From contig JAKOVD010000110.1 in the NCBI GenBank assembly GCA_029782215.1, forward strand, positions 45,538 to 109,537: DNA of 64,000 bases. The letters run 5' to 3'. Below are positions 46,501 to 56,500 of the stretch, one piece after another. The translations under genes were made by a program, and so were the position numbers. The notes under the pieces were generated by a model. That model ran no database searches and was not told the DNA's origin. It saw nothing but the letters and a program-made list of their open reading frames with translations. The first letter of the stretch is position 1; each line of letters opens with the position of its first letter. The stretch comes from Chloroflexota bacterium. Lineage in GTDB: Bacteria > Chloroflexota > Anaerolineae > J102.

Positions 46501-47386
46501 TCGTACCCGCAGCCGTGGTGCCGGAAGCAGATGCCTGGTTCTCGTACCCTCCCAGCAGGCTGCCCGGCGTCACACGCACCCGCAAGGTGACCGTCCCGGC
46601 GCCGGCGATGGCCAGGGTATCGCTTCCCGCCAGCATATCCGTGCGCGTGTCGCCGTCGTAGGCGGGGGCGACGGTGAACTCAGGACTGCTCACCTCGACC
46701 ACCGCGAAACTCTGTGCGGCGGCGAACGTGGCCGCCAGGTTGTCCGACACCTGCACGCCGGTCAGGCTCGCCCCCCCCAGATTCGCCACGGTCAGAACGA
46801 ACGTCGCCGTGAAGCTGCCGTCGCCGTTGCTGGCGATCCCGCTCAAGCTCTTGGCGAGGCCGATGGAAACCGGGCCGTCCTCGAAATCCTTGCCGGTGAG
46901 GACCTGGTTGACCCCCGCGGTGAGATTGATCTGGTCCGGCGCTCCCCCGTCGGCGTCGGCGAGTGAGTTGTACGCTGGCAGGTTGGTCTCGACCACGCGA
47001 AAGGCGCCCGCCGGCAGACCGGTGAAAGCGTACACCCCATCGGCATCGGTCGCCGTCGTACGGGTGATGTCATCCCCCGTGCCAAAGGCTCCATCCGCTC
47101 CCGCATACGTCAGGCTCACAGTCACACCCGGAATGCCGGCTTCCCCCAACTCACACACCCCGTTCCCATTGCTTCCCTCGCACACCGTGCCGCTGAGGCT
47201 CCCGGCCAACGGTGCAGCGGCAGAGGCGTCTCCGCCCCCAAGGGCTGCCATGAACAGGACGGCAGCTAATACCCCGCTTCGGACCGCAGTGGTGCCGGCA
47301 GGCCGATGGGTGAGTGTCCGGAGCCTTCGCAGAACCACGCTCATACCCGATCTATGCCGGGCGTTGGACGGCGTCTTCATCTCCAT
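43505..47386 (-). CDS. Large secreted SdrD_B / DUF11-repeat protein with TSP3-like calcium motifs
   Basis: About 1293 residues. The leader is long (AVRSGVLAAVLFMAALGGGDASA, ~40 residues after the first Met). Order: SdrD_B (SGTVCEGSNGNGVCELGEAG); three ~150-160-residue repeats of the 'IGLAKSLSGIASNGDGSF...GENDPTPVQF' kind; SdrD_B (GGNVYRDLNANGAHESNEPG); a thrombospondin-3-like run DSDGDRIPDGLEGYTDRDKDG; a region with four Cys; SdrD_B (GNRVWWDVNGNGQQDNGEPG); a DUF11-like domain with LTIRITNTGHTWIT; and the Fn3-like C-terminal module (IVLSWQTGAETGIVGFRVLRV), ending KVFEPLLLRAR. No start has a good Shine-Dalgarno; ATG 47344 is an alternative that gives a shorter n-region. Confidence 0.82.
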   Translation of the reverse strand: MEMKTPSNARHRSGMSVVLRRLRTLTHRPAGTTAVRSGVLAAVLFMAALGGGDASAAAPLAGSLSGTVCEGSNGNGVCELGEAGIPGVTVSLTYAGADGAFGTGDDITRTTATDADGVYAFTGLPAGAFRVVETNLPAYNSLADADGGAPDQINLTAGVNQVLTGKDFEDGPVSIGLAKSLSGIASNGDGSFTATFVLTVANLGGASLTGVQVSDNLAATFAAAQSFAVVEVSSPEFTVAPAYDGDTRTDMLAGSDTLAIAGAGTVTLRVRVTPGSLLGGYENQASASGTTAAGTTVADVSDDGLEPDANHNGDATEPGENDPTPVQFVEHPALGVAKQVQNIGDNGDGSYAVTFELRVQNLGDVPLSNIQVADDLRASFSGANSFTVDTIGSPDFTLSDTYDGAAHVQVLAGTDTLAPGRVGAVTIDATVRPGGKKGPYGNQALGSGASPAGAQVSDLSDAGIEPDANHNGSAADAGEDDATLFYVRASQAVGLAMRLTAAVPTGPASYELTYELRVANMGWAPLHNLQVVDNLGAAFAGVAGIGDVHASSPTLTTNAAFNGVTNANILAGVDALDPGLTASIWLTAVVTPGAALGPFGNLATVAAMDPSNAPVSDLSQDGADPDPSGDGNPSESSPTSVVFAKIGGNVYRDLNANGAHESNEPGLAQVTVSLSDGRTMQTDASGLFGFVVLPGAYTLTETNRSGYVSTGDSEGANDDRISVQVTGGQASNGNFFLDDFDSDGDRIPDGLEGYTDRDKDGVPNALDYDPSGYLYDIYTGQILSGGSVSVNGPGQIAVVSNGATGAYAFYTDGTAGVYTLAVTAPPGYTASPSCLAGDPPAFDPTGGPNPTNLGGGRYASTAYLSSSQCSKFYRSFNLQPGDPFIINNNFPFHSQTRGALGNRVWWDVNGNGQQDNGEPGIPDVTVVLSGAASATTTTDASGLYAFTNLAAGTYNLAIAASEFASGGTLANWTGSPQNVGSDASDSDADPVTHSLTQALGSGVEDFSVAFGLQIASALAVTQQLNTYSTVRIGDPISLTIRITNTGHTWITGLPLSETYSPTYVKYGVGGMYAVPASGDNNNDGVIQWQNLTASSAHALASQRGPAGGLGTDLGPGASLAAVVWLTAVQDTTGLQGGVTTFTAQVAGATSDPDGSAGPLPALGAPPGQQAAAAVRIMRPTGVDVYDLRAEVVSGDIVLSWQTGAETGIVGFRVLRVAADGSATLLTPDLLAAEFPGSSTGAHYRFADPGGCRDARCVYQLEVVTTDGEVARVGEVLAASGQNKVFEPLLLRAR

Positions 47387-47399
47387 GCCGCAGACAACC

Positions 47400-47432
47400 T
47401 GGTGCTGCTTCCCTGATTGGGAAGCAGCACCA
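47400..47432 (-). terminator. Hairpin after the 4317-residue protein gene
   Basis: TGGTGCTGCTTCCC and GGGAAGCAGCACCA form a perfect 14-bp stem with a 5-nt loop, 83 nt after the stop codon of the giant gene and 13 nt before the next start. There is no T tract, so readthrough into the downstream gene is possible. Confidence 0.65.
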
Positions 47433-47514
47433 GGAGGGCGTTGGCCAATCCAGCGGGGTCCGGGTCTCGGTTCGGGGCACGACAGCGCCGTCCGAGGTCC
47501 GGGCCCCTTGCGGA

Positions 47515-50500
47515 TCAACGATCGTGCAGGTACAGGGGGGCAAAGGCGCGGAGTCGCTGCAGCTCCAGGTAGGCGGGACCAACCTCCTCGTTCCGGCCGT
47601 CAGCCGTCATGACCTCCACCTTGTAGGCCACCGGCGTTGAACCCGGCGCCATCCTGTCGACAAACTCATACGCATTGCCGGTGTTGCTGCCTGCGGACTG
47701 CGCCGCGATCAGGTCCTGGTTGAGCGCCGCGTAGTCGCCGCCGTTCTCGCTGCGCAGCACCACGAAGCCGGCGATGCTGCTCTCCGAGGCCGTCTTCCAG
47801 CGCACGACAACGTCCATGCCCACCGGCGTCGCCGAGAACCCGTAGACGCCCAGGCCCGTGGGTCGCTGGATTCTCACCCCTGCCTCGCCGCTCTGGGTCG
47901 GCAGCGGCGGCTCCGGCGGCAGCGGTCCCTGCGCGCCGTCCGGATCGGCCACGGCACTCTTCACCGTGGCTGTGTTGAGCGCCGCCCCGTTTGGCAGGGT
48001 TGTGGTGTCTTCACGCGCCGTGAACCAGACCGTCACCGTCGCCGTCCCACCGTTCGGCGCCAGATCGCCCAGGGCGGTCGTGAGATCGCTCCAGTTGATG
48101 ACGCCGTCATTGACGTGGTCGGTGGAGTCAGGAACGGCGAAGTTGCCGCCGAAGCCATAGGTGAGGAAGGTGTTGTTGTAGGTGTCCTCCAGCGGCAGCG
48201 TCGTGATCCAGGTGTCGCCAGTGTTGGTGATACGGATGGTGAAGCTGATCGGTTCGCCCGGCCGCACCGGGTCGGGCGTGTTCAGCTTCTTCGTCACCTG
48301 ATAGCTGGATTCGATAGTCACGCCGAAGTCGGTCGTGGTGTTCGTCTGCCCTGCGCCCAGGACCACCGTCATCTGCGCCGGATTCGGGACGGTCGGTGTC
48401 CAGTTCGCGAGCGTGCCGCCCGCCTGGAACTCCGCCGGATCGATCGCCACGCAGTAGGTGTTGGGCGACAGGTTGTTGAAGATATAGACGCCCCCACCCG
48501 ACGTCGTCGCCGTCGCCAGGGGTGCGCCGATGCCCGGGCAGGCGCCCGTGTACAGGTCGAGCGTCACATTGTCGATGCCCGACTCGCCGCCGTTCACAGT
48601 ACCGCTGCCGTCGGCGTCCCACCACACCAGGTCGCCGATGGAGGCGTTGATGCTGAACGTGACGGGCGTCGGGTCGTTTTCGCCCTGCTCCGAGGGGTTG
48701 CCGTTGCCGTTCGGGTCCGGGTTCGTGCCGTTGTCTGACAGATCGCCGACCACGGTCCCGGCCGGGCTCGTGCCTGTCGCCAGCGCCTGGTTGGTGTAGG
48801 GACCACCGTTCCCGCCTGGCGTCACCTTCACCGTCAGCCGGATGGTGCGCGAGACGCCCAGGTTCATGGTGTTGCCCGCGGTGAGCAGGTTGATGTCGCT
48901 GCCGCCGTTGTAGCCGCCGTTGAGGGTGAACGCGCCGACCTGGTTGACCACGCTGACCACGCTGAAGCTCGTGGCCCCGGCAAACGTCGTTGCCAGGTCA
49001 TCCACCACCTGAACGTTGCTCAGCGACACATTGCCCAGGTTCGTGACCAGGAGATCGAACACCACGTTGAAGCTGCCATCGCCGTTGTTCGTGTTCGACA
49101 CCAGGTTCTTGGCGATGCCCAGGGCTGGACTCTCGGAGAGCTTGACAGGCGTGGGGTCGTTCTCCCCCGGCTCGTTGGCGTTGCCGTTGCCGTTGGGGTC
49201 GGGATTGATGCCGCTGTCCGACGGATCGCTCACGACGGTGCCAGCCGGGCTTGTCCCAACCGCCAGGGCCTGGTTGGTGTAGATCGTCGCTGTGCTGGCG
49301 TCGCCTACCGTCACCGTCACCTGGAGCGCCTTGGTCTCGCCCACCGCCAACGTGTTCCCGGCCGCCAGCAGGTTCGTGTCGCTCACGCCGTCGTAGCTTC
49401 CGTTGACCGTGAAAGCGCTGCTCGTAGCGCTGACGCCGCTGAGCACGACCGGCAGCGGGAAAGTGGCCCGCAGGTCGTCGATCACCTGCACGCTGCTCAG
49501 GGGCACATCGCCCAGGTTCTGCACCACCAGGTTGTAGGTCAGGGTATAGGTGCCGTCGCCGTTGTTGATCACCGCGGCGACCGCCTTGGCGGCGCCGATG
49601 GCGGGCCGCTCGGCGAACTTGATCGGCGTCGGGTCGTCTTCACCCGGATCGCCGGCATTGCCGTTGTGGTTCGGATCCGGAACCACCCCATTGTCCGACA
49701 GGTCCTGGACCGTCTTGTTGGCGGGGCTGACCCCGGATGCCGTCGCCTGGTTGTCATAGGTCGTCGTCGTGTTGACATTGCTGACGGTGACCGTGACCTG
49801 GATGGTCTTGGTCTGGCCGACGTTGAGGGTCTGGCTGGCTGCCAGCAGGTTGATGTCGCCGCTCCCATTGTAGCCGCCATTGACGGTGAAACCGCTGCTC
49901 GTGGCGCTGGCGCTGCTGATGGTCGCCGGGCTGAAGGCCGCCGCCAGGTCGTCCGTCACCTGTACGTTGCTGAGGTTGACGTCGCCGATATTCTGCACCA
50001 CCAGGTCGTAGACGACCTTGTAGGCCCCCCCGCCCAGGTTGGTGACCGAAGCGACCGCCTTGGCGACGCCGATGGCCGGGTTCTCGCCGAACGTGATCGG
50101 CGTGGGGTCATTCTCACCCGGCTCGGTGGCGTTGCCGTTGTTGTTCGGGTCGGGGATCAGGTTGGCGCTGTCGTCCGACAGATCAGCGACGGTGGTGCCC
50201 AACGGGCTGGTTCCCGTCGCCGCTGCCTGGTTGTCGTACGGACCGACCTTGCTGCCCGGCGTGACCTGGACCGTGATGCGGACGGTGGCCGAAGCGCCAA
50301 CGGCGAGACTGTTGGAGCCGCTCAGGAGGTTGATGTTGCTGCTGCCGTTGTAGCCGGCATTGACCGTGACGCTTCCGCTCTGCAGGCTGACGCTGGCTCC
50401 GCTGAAGCTGGTCGCGCCGGCAAACGTGGCCGCCAGATCGTCGGTCACCTGCACGTTGCTGAGGGTGACGGTGCCGATGTTCTTGACCAGGACGTCATAG

Positions 50501-53500
50501 ACCACCGTGTAGGTGCCGCTGCCGTTGTTGGTGCTCGACACCAGGGTCTTTGCCGCGCCGATGGCCGGGCTCTCATCCAGACGCACCGGCGTCGGATCGT
50601 TCTCCCCTGGCTCGTTGGCGTTCTGGTTGCCGTTCGGATCGGGATTGATGCCGTTGTCCGACAGGTCGCTGACCGCCGTGCCCGCCGGGCTGACGCCCGT
50701 CGCCGTCGCCTGATTGTTGTAGGGACCCGGGGCAGCCGTCGTGACCGTCACCGTCACCTGAATGGTCTTCACGGCGCCCACGGCCAGCGTGTTGCCCGCC
50801 GCCAGCAGGTTGGCGTTTGTGCCGCCGTTATAGCCCGGGTTCACGGTGAAGCCGCTGCTGGTCACGCTGTTGACGATGATGCTCGTGGCGCCGCTGAAGG
50901 TCGCCGCCAGGCTGTCCGTCACCTGCACATTGCTGAGGTTGACGTCGCCCAGGTTCTCCACGACCAAGTTGTAGACCACGGTGTAGGAGCCGCTGCCGTG
51001 ATTGGTCACCGCGCCCACCGACTTGGCGACGCCGATCGCCGGCCGCTCGGTCAGATCGATCGGCGTCGGATCGTCTTCCCCGGGTTCGCCGGGGTTGCCG
51101 TTGTGGTTCGGGTCAGGATCGACGCCGTTGTCGGACTTGTCTGTCGTCGTCACCCCGCCCGGGCTGGTCCCGGTGGCCGTCGCCTGGTTGTAGAAAGGAC
51201 CCATGAACTCCGGATCCGGAGTGACCGTCACCGTGATCAGGATCGTGCCCGAGCCGCCCACCGCCAGGCTCTGGCCCGAAGCCAGCAGGTTGTTGTTGCC
51301 GGTGCCGGTGTACCCGGGATTGGTGGTGAAGGTGGGGCTCGTGACGCTCACGACCGTGATGACCTGTGCCCCGGCGAAAGTGGCCAGCAGGTTGTCGCTC
51401 ACCTGCACGTTGCTCAGCGCCACATTGCCCAGGTTCTTCACCAGCAGGCTGTAGACGACGGTGTAGGAGCCGTTGCCGTTGTTGGTCACGGCCGCCACCG
51501 ACTTCGCCACGCCGATCACGGGATTGTCGAAGGTGATGGGCGTCGGGTCATTTTCACCTGGTTCCGACGGATTGCCGTTGTTGTTCGGGTCCGGCGCCGT
51601 CCCGTTATCCGAGATGTCGCCAACCACCGCTCCCCCTGGCCCCACACCGCTGACCAGGGCCACGTTGAGGTAGGGACCCGGGTTGGCGCCCGGCGTCACC
51701 TTGACCGTGAACTGGATCGTCCCCGAGGCGCCTGCCGTCAGGCTGTTCGTCCCGCTCAGGAGGTTGACGTTGCTGGCGCCATCATAGCTGCCGTTCGCCG
51801 TCAACCCGCCTGTCGTGCTCACAGCTCCCTGGACCGCAAAACTGCTGGCCCCGGCGAAAGTCGAGCTCAGGTCGTCCACCACCTGCACGCTGCTCACTGT
51901 CGTCGCGCCCACGTTCTTGACCACGAAACCGAGAACCACCGTGTAGGTGCCGTCATTGTTGTTCGTATTGGACACGACCCGCTTGGCCACCCCGATCGCC
52001 GCCGGCGGGTTGCTGAAGTCCACCGGCGTGGGATCGTTCTCACCCGGCTCGTTGGCGTTGTTGTTGCCGTTCGGGTCGGGATTCAGACCGTTGTCCGACA
52101 GATCGCTGACGGTCGTGCCCGCCGGACTGACGCCGGTGGCGATGGCCTGGTTGTTGTAGGGACCCGTCTTCGCGCCCGGCGTCACCGTCACCGTAAGCTG
52201 CAGGGTCTTGGTCTGGCCCACAGCCAGGCTGTTGCCCGCGGCCGCCAGCAGGTTGGTGTTCGTGCTGCCGTTGTAGGAGCCGTTGACCGTGAAGTCGCTG
52301 CTGGTGACCACGGCGCCGCTGAAGCTCGTCGCACCGGCGAAAGTCAGCGACAGGTCGTCAGTCACCTGCACGTTGCTGAGCGTCACATTGCCCAGGTTCT
52401 GCACCACGAGGTTGTAGACCACGGTGTAGGTGCCGTTCAGGTTGTCCTTGACCGAGCCCAGGGCCTTGGCGATGCCGATGGCCGGCGCCTCGCTGAACTT
52501 GACCGGTGTGGGATCGTTCTCGCCCACCTCGGTCGGGTCGCCGTTGCCGTTCGGGTCGGGGTTGGCGCCGTTGTCCGAAAGGTCCGTGGCCGTCGTGTTG
52601 TTGGGCCCGCCGCCGGTCGCCGTGGCCTGGTTGTTGTAGGTCGTCAGCGTCGAAGCGTTGGTCACCGTCACCGTGACCCGGATCATACCCGAGGCGCCTG
52701 CCGCCAGCGTGTCGGTTCCCGCCAGCAGGTTGGTGTTGCCGTTGCCGTTGTAGCCGGCGTTGGCTGTCAGGGTCCCGCTGAGAATGCTGGCGCTGACGCC
52801 GCTGAGGCTGGCGCCGGGGAAGGCGGAGGCCAGACTGTCGGTCACCTGGACATTGGTCAGGGCCACGGTGCCGTAGTTCTTGACCACCAGGTCATACACG
52901 ACGGTGAAGACGCCGCCGCCGTTGCTCGTCACCGACGCCACCGACTTGGCGGCGCCGATCACCGGCCTCGTGTCCTCGAAATCCTGGGCCGTCTTGTTCT
53001 GACCGATGGCCAATTGGACGGAGATATTGTCCGGGTTGCCGCCGTCCGCATCCGACAGGCTGCTGTACCCAGGGGGATTGGTTTCCACCACCTGATAATA
53101 GCCCGGCTCCAGGTTCGTAAAGCTGTAGGCGCCGGACGGACCGGTGGTGACCGGGCTGCCCACCTGCGTGAACGGGTCGCTCAGCGTCGGTGCGTAGTAA
53201 AGCGTCACTGTGGCGTTCTGCAGGGGCAGCTCACCGCCGTCGCAGACGCCGTTCGTGTCGCCATTGCAGACCGTGCCGGCGATGCTGCCCGGCGTCTGGT
53301 GGAACCCGAAGTTCAAATTGCCTTGGCTTGAGTTCACGGTGATCGGCGTGCCGGGGATCTCGGTGGCCACGTAGTCGGTGCGCGGGAGATCGGTCTTGTC
53401 CGCGCTCAGCACCGTGCAGGTGCTGCCGTTCGGGATGCCAGCAATCGCCCAGTACCCGGTGTTGTCTGTTTGGGTGATGAAGGTGCCGCTGACACAGACT

Positions 53501-56500
53501 GCCGTGACGGTCACGTTGTTGAATCCCGGCTCCGTGCCGCCGTTATCGGTGCTGCTGTTGTCCTGGTCATTGTAGACGCGGCCGCTGAGCGTATAGTCCG
53601 ACTGCCCACCAACGCCCGACCCCTGGTAGCCGAAGTCCAGCGTCAGGTCGCTGCCGCCTCCCGTCACCGTGGCCTCCCCGCGGTTGTCGCAGGCCGTGCA
53701 GGTGTTGTTCTCGTCCGGGTCGCCGGTCGGGCCCATATCCGGCGGCAGCGTGTTGGTATCCACCGCCACGATGTAGGTGCCGTCGGGCAGGCCGGGGAAC
53801 AGGTAGCCCCCCTGTGGATTGGTGCTCGTGGTCGCCAGCAGCGTGGCGCCGTTGCTCGCCAACAGGTTCACCGTCACGCCGCCGATGCCAACTTCGGACG
53901 GGTCCTTGACACCGTTGCCGTTGGCGTCATTCCACACCAGGTCGCCCACCTTGCCCGTGTTGTCCACGCCGAACAGGAGGTTGACGTGCCAGTCCGGGCC
54001 CGCCAGCGGCGACACCGTGTAACTCGTGGGAGTCGTCGTGTCGCCCAGGGCCGGATTGATCGCCAGGACATCTGGCTGGCTGTAGGTGATGGTATAGGTT
54101 CCTTCCGGCACCAGGAATGAGAAGTAGCCGCCGGCGCCGCTCGCCGTAGATAGGCTCACCGGGCTGCCGAAGCTGTCCTGGCCCGTCAGATTCACCGTGA
54201 CTGGCGTCAGCCCCGTCTCGCCTGGGTCGATCACGCCGTCGCGGTTGGCGTCCCAGAACACGTGTCCTTCGACCAGCGCGCCCTTGTAGTAGCCGAAGTC
54301 GGCGGTGAGGACCTGTTGTCCCGCCGGCAGGTTGATCGCACGCACGTCCGGCGTCGTCGGCACCGCATCCCGATTCCCGTTCACCGTAAAGCTGTCCTCG
54401 TACACGTCCACCAGGTAGTAGCCGGGAGGCAGCCCGTTCATGAAGTAGAGGCCGTTGGGGTCCGTGGTCTTCATCGCCAGCACCGGCGTGTATTCAGTCG
54501 GGTCCAACACGCCGTTGTGGTTGCTGTCGTAGTACAGAAAAACCTGGGCGCCGGGGATGCGTGGTTCGAAGCCGTCCACCACCTGGTCGCGGTTGTTGTC
54601 GTACCAGACGGTGTCGCCGATTACGCCCTTCCAGTTGTAGCCGAAGTCGGCGTCGGTGATCGCCTGTCCTGCCGTCGTGATCGCGACGTCGCGCGGGTTG
54701 GTCGTGCCCGTCGTGGCGGTCATCCCCGCGGCGATCGTCGTCGTCACGGAGGCGTCATACGGCGACGTCACCGTGCTGCTCTCGTCGACCTGCACCAGGA
54801 AATTGCCCGGATTGAGGCCGCTGAACAGGTAGTTCCCGCTGGCGTCCGTCGTCGTCGTCTGCAGGAGGACGTCCCCGGCATTGATCGTGCCGCTGTTGTC
54901 GCTGTCGCGGTACAGCTTGACGGTCACGTTCGGCAGACCGCTCTCCGAGCCGTCCAGGCTGCCATTGTTGTTGGCGTCCCACCAGACGGTGTCGCCAATC
55001 GTGGCGGTGCCGGGCGGCTGCAAGCCGAAGTCAGCGTTGTTGTACTGCTGGCCGCTGGCCAGAACCACGCTCAGCGGGATCGTCGTCGTTGGATAGTACC
55101 CGGCAGGGTACGTCGCGGGGTCGGTGCGCACCGAGTAGGTAGCGGCAGTCAACCCGTAGATGCGGTACAGCCCGCTGCCATCCGTGACGGCATAGGGCTC
55201 GCCAGTGTCCCATGACCCATTGGTGTTGCTGTCGACAAAGACCTTGACCCCCGCGATGCCGGGTTCCCCTGTGTCCTGGGCGCCATTGCCGTTCAGATCG
55301 GCCCACACGAAGTCGCCGATGCTGCCGGCGGTCGCTGTCTGGGTCGTATTGCTGAGCTGGGCATCGAAGGTGCCGCCGGTCTCCACCAGCAGGCCCGTGT
55401 CCTTGATCACCGCCGGCGCCCCCGACGCGTTCACCGACGCCTGGAAGCTCAACACCGGGCTGACCAGCACCGTACGCGTGGTCGCCGTGGGAAAGACCGG
55501 GGTTGTGGCCGGGCTTGTGGTCGCCGAGGCGCTCCACTTCAGGGTGCCCGGGCTGCTCCCGGGCGTGACCGTACACGTCCACTCGTACACCACCGGGTCG
55601 GTGATGTCGGTGATGTCGTCGTCCGCGCTCTTCAGGGTGGCGGCGCCGCAGGCGGCAGAGGCGCTGCCCGTGGCGGTGGGTGTCAGGCTGGTGGGCGTGA
55701 CATTGTTTGCCGCCTGGTCAGCCGTGAACGTAAAGACCACCTTGACCGTGTTGCCGCTTGACACCAGCGTGGGCGCCGCCGAGGCGCTGCTGTAACGGCC
55801 TACTGGCGTGACCGCCGGCGTGAAGGCCAGCGCCCCACCCTGCCCCACGCTGCCCGTGAAGTTGACAGCGGCGGGGGAGGGGCTGGCCCAGGCATTGGCC
55901 GCGGGGTCGTAGCGCCAGAAAGTCTTGGACTTGCCCTGAAGGGCGTAGACATAGACGCCGTCGGTGGTGAGGCGGCCGCCGTCGGCGACAGCGCCGAGGG
56001 TGACGGCCAGGGTGCTCCAACTCGTATCGCACGAGCCAGCGCTGCCGGTGGTGGTGAAGTTGCAGCGCCAGAACCCAGTCTTGCCGTCGCCCTGCGTGGC
56101 ATAGACATAGTTGCCCAGCCGGACCAGGGCGCCGCCCCAGCCCACGTTGCCCGGCGTGTTGGCCAGCGCCGTCCAGGAACCGCTGGCGCCGGAACAGGCG
56201 CCGGCGACGTCGTTCGTGGTGGCATTGCAGCGCCAGAAGCTTTTCTGCCTGTCGCCGCGCAGCGCATAGAGATAGGTGCCGTCCGTGGTCAGCGATCCCC
56301 CTTTCTTCACGTTGGATGGCGTGGTGACCATCGCCGTCCAACTGTTGCCGCTGACGCTGTAGCGTGCAAACTTATTGCCGCCGCCGAGCAGCGCAAACAC
56401 ATACTCGGTGCCGCTGACGTTCAGATACTGGACGGAGCCGCCTTCGTTGGCGTTGGCCGATATCTGCGCCAGGGAGCCGCCGCCCGATGCTGGGCTCCAG

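Noticed and set aside
49666..53331. 1221-codon plus-strand open frame opposite the nine-repeat region
   Set aside because: Its apparent repeats are only the antisense reading of the surface-protein repeats; no domain or ribosome site.
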